DNA from: Candidatus Gottesmanbacteria bacterium RIFCSPLOWO2_01_FULL_49_10
GTDB taxonomy: Bacteria > Patescibacteriota > Microgenomatia > UBA10105 > UBA927
Assembly (NCBI GenBank): GCA_001781025.1
Contig: MFJZ01000024.1
Coordinates: 1 to 7,722 of the forward strand
Reading direction: 5' to 3'
Length of the DNA: 7,722 nt
The translations under genes were made by a program, and so were the position numbers. Shown here one piece after another: positions 6,835 to 7,722 of this stretch; the first letter of the stretch is position 1; every line of letters begins with the position of its first letter. The notes under the pieces were generated by a model that saw only the letters and a list, made by a program, of their open reading frames with translations, was not told the DNA's origin and did no database searches.

Positions 6835-7722
6835 ATGGGATACGGTGAAGCGATTTTGGGAATATCTGAGGAGCACGATGCCGGCGTTGCCCTTATTGAA
6901 GAAGGGAGGATCGTCCTTGCCTCCAACGAAGAGCGGTACAGCAGGGTAAAGTTTCACAGAGGACTTCCCGGCCGTTCATTGGATTGGCTCCTTACCCAGC
7001 GCAGAAAACAAGGGAAGAGTATCCCCAAAGAAATTGCGGTAGCTTCGCGGTTTCATGTAGGAAGTAACTTGGGTGACTGGTACCATTTAGATACGAAATA
7101 TGAAATAGTGGAGCGACTGTTTTCCTTGACTGGTTTAGATCGCCTGCTCGGCGGCACCAGCGTGGGACCGTCGATCCTGAGATGTGCTGCGCTTTTTGAG
7201 CGTCCTGAGCGGGAACACCGTATACGCACATGGGTTTCTGGGTATGGTATAGAGAACCCCCGCATCACGTTCGTTGATCATCACACCGCACACGCTACAG
7301 CAGCGTACTACACATCCGGTTGGAAATCATCTCTGGTTATCACTCAGGATGCCTCCGGCGACGGGTGGTGCAGCAAGGTATTCGTCGGGGAGGGTGGGAG
7401 ACTACGAGAGGTGCATGCGGTGCCGTTTTTTCATTCGCCCGGCCACTACTATGAATACGTCACCTTTATGTTGGGATTTAAGCTGGGAAGAGAGGGGAAA
7501 GTGACGGGTTTGGCAGCTTCCGGAAATCCGGATAAAACGTACCCGATATTTCTTTCGGAAATGCATTATGACAGCGACCATAAGCGCTATGTCAATCATG
7601 CGCTATATCGCAAGCGAGAGATAGACAGATTGAAACTCCGATTGTTCGGGATTTCGCGCGAAGATATCGCGTCTGGCGTGCAGAAGCACCTTTCGGAGAT
7701 GATGATGAAATACATTGTCGAC
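6835..7722 (+). CDS. Carbamoyltransferase, NodU/CmcH/TobZ family (N-terminal 296 codons, runs off the window)
   Basis: The frame is open from ATG 6835 to the last base, so the C-terminal part is missing; the family is usually about 550-600 aa. The N-terminal ASKHA-like fold starts with 'ILGISEEHDAGVALI', followed by 'EERYSR'. The signature 'DHHTAHATAAYYTS' holds the paired histidines that bind the carbamoyl-adenylate intermediate in this family, and 'ITQDASGDG' and 'LGFKLGREGKVTGLA' are further family motifs. The enzyme family uses carbamoyl phosphate and ATP to place a carbamoyl group on a hydroxyl, usually of a sugar, in the cytoplasm. Next to glycosyltransferase genes it probably modifies a nucleotide sugar or lipid-linked glycan. 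The separate C-terminal carbamoyl-transfer domain cannot be checked here. It is transcribed divergently from the 388-aa gene, with no ribosome site and a -10 box directly upstream. Confidence 0.88.
   Translation, partial: MGYGEAILGISEEHDAGVALIEEGRIVLASNEERYSRVKFHRGLPGRSLDWLLTQRRKQGKSIPKEIAVASRFHVGSNLGDWYHLDTKYEIVERLFSLTGLDRLLGGTSVGPSILRCAALFERPEREHRIRTWVSGYGIENPRITFVDHHTAHATAAYYTSGWKSSLVITQDASGDGWCSKVFVGEGGRLREVHAVPFFHSPGHYYEYVTFMLGFKLGREGKVTGLAASGNPDKTYPIFLSEMHYDSDHKRYVNHALYRKREIDRLKLRLFGISREDIASGVQKHLSEMMMKYIVD

Noticed and set aside
6610..6957. 115-codon open frame on the - strand across the divergent region
   Set aside because: It overlaps the carbamoyltransferase 5' end antisense, has no recognisable domain, and its composition reads like a shadow frame; only the last 13 codons have an independent start signal.

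Overview
This window looks like a compact surface-glycan locus from a bacterium. Composition is close to half G+C overall, with AT-richer patches. TGA is used as a stop (it ends five of the genes here), so the standard code applies. Genes abut or overlap by 4 bp (ATGA), Shine-Dalgarno motifs are mostly missing, and one operon-head start sits directly behind a -10 box as if the mRNA were leaderless. Together with a split transketolase and several polyprenyl-phosphate-type sugar transferases, this would suit an uncultivated, streamlined lineage such as Patescibacteria/CPR. No taxonomic marker is present, so that is only a guess.

Left arm (1-1813, + strand): the 3' end of a split transketolase C-terminal subunit, then two family-2 glycosyltransferases (239 and 264 aa). 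All are joined by ATGA overlaps, so they form one translationally coupled operon.

Centre (1788-6610, - strand): read from right to left, this is a 388-aa polyprenyl-phosphate sugar synthase with four C-terminal membrane helices, a 93-aa membrane protein that looks like the tail of a broken gene, and then two tandem large membrane proteins of 536 and 561 aa. The last two are clear paralogs and resemble GT-C enzymes. This operon collides with the left operon: the final codons of the 561-aa gene and of the 264-aa gene overlap convergently by 26 bp.

Right arm (6611-7722): a 224-bp divergent control region holds a good -10/-35 pair for the - strand operon, a -10 box directly in front of the + strand gene, and a 62-bp interrupted inverted repeat. 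It is followed by the first 296 codons of a NodU/CmcH/TobZ-type carbamoyltransferase, which runs off the end.

Working model (inference): the GT2 enzymes load sugars onto a polyprenyl-phosphate carrier in the cytoplasm, the tandem GT-C-like proteins transfer them outside the membrane to a glycan or protein, the transketolase may supply an unusual sugar phosphate, and the carbamoyltransferase decorates a sugar hydroxyl. The least described parts are the paired GT-C-like family and the structured leader in front of the 388-aa gene. No mobile element, CRISPR array, tRNA or rRNA was seen.
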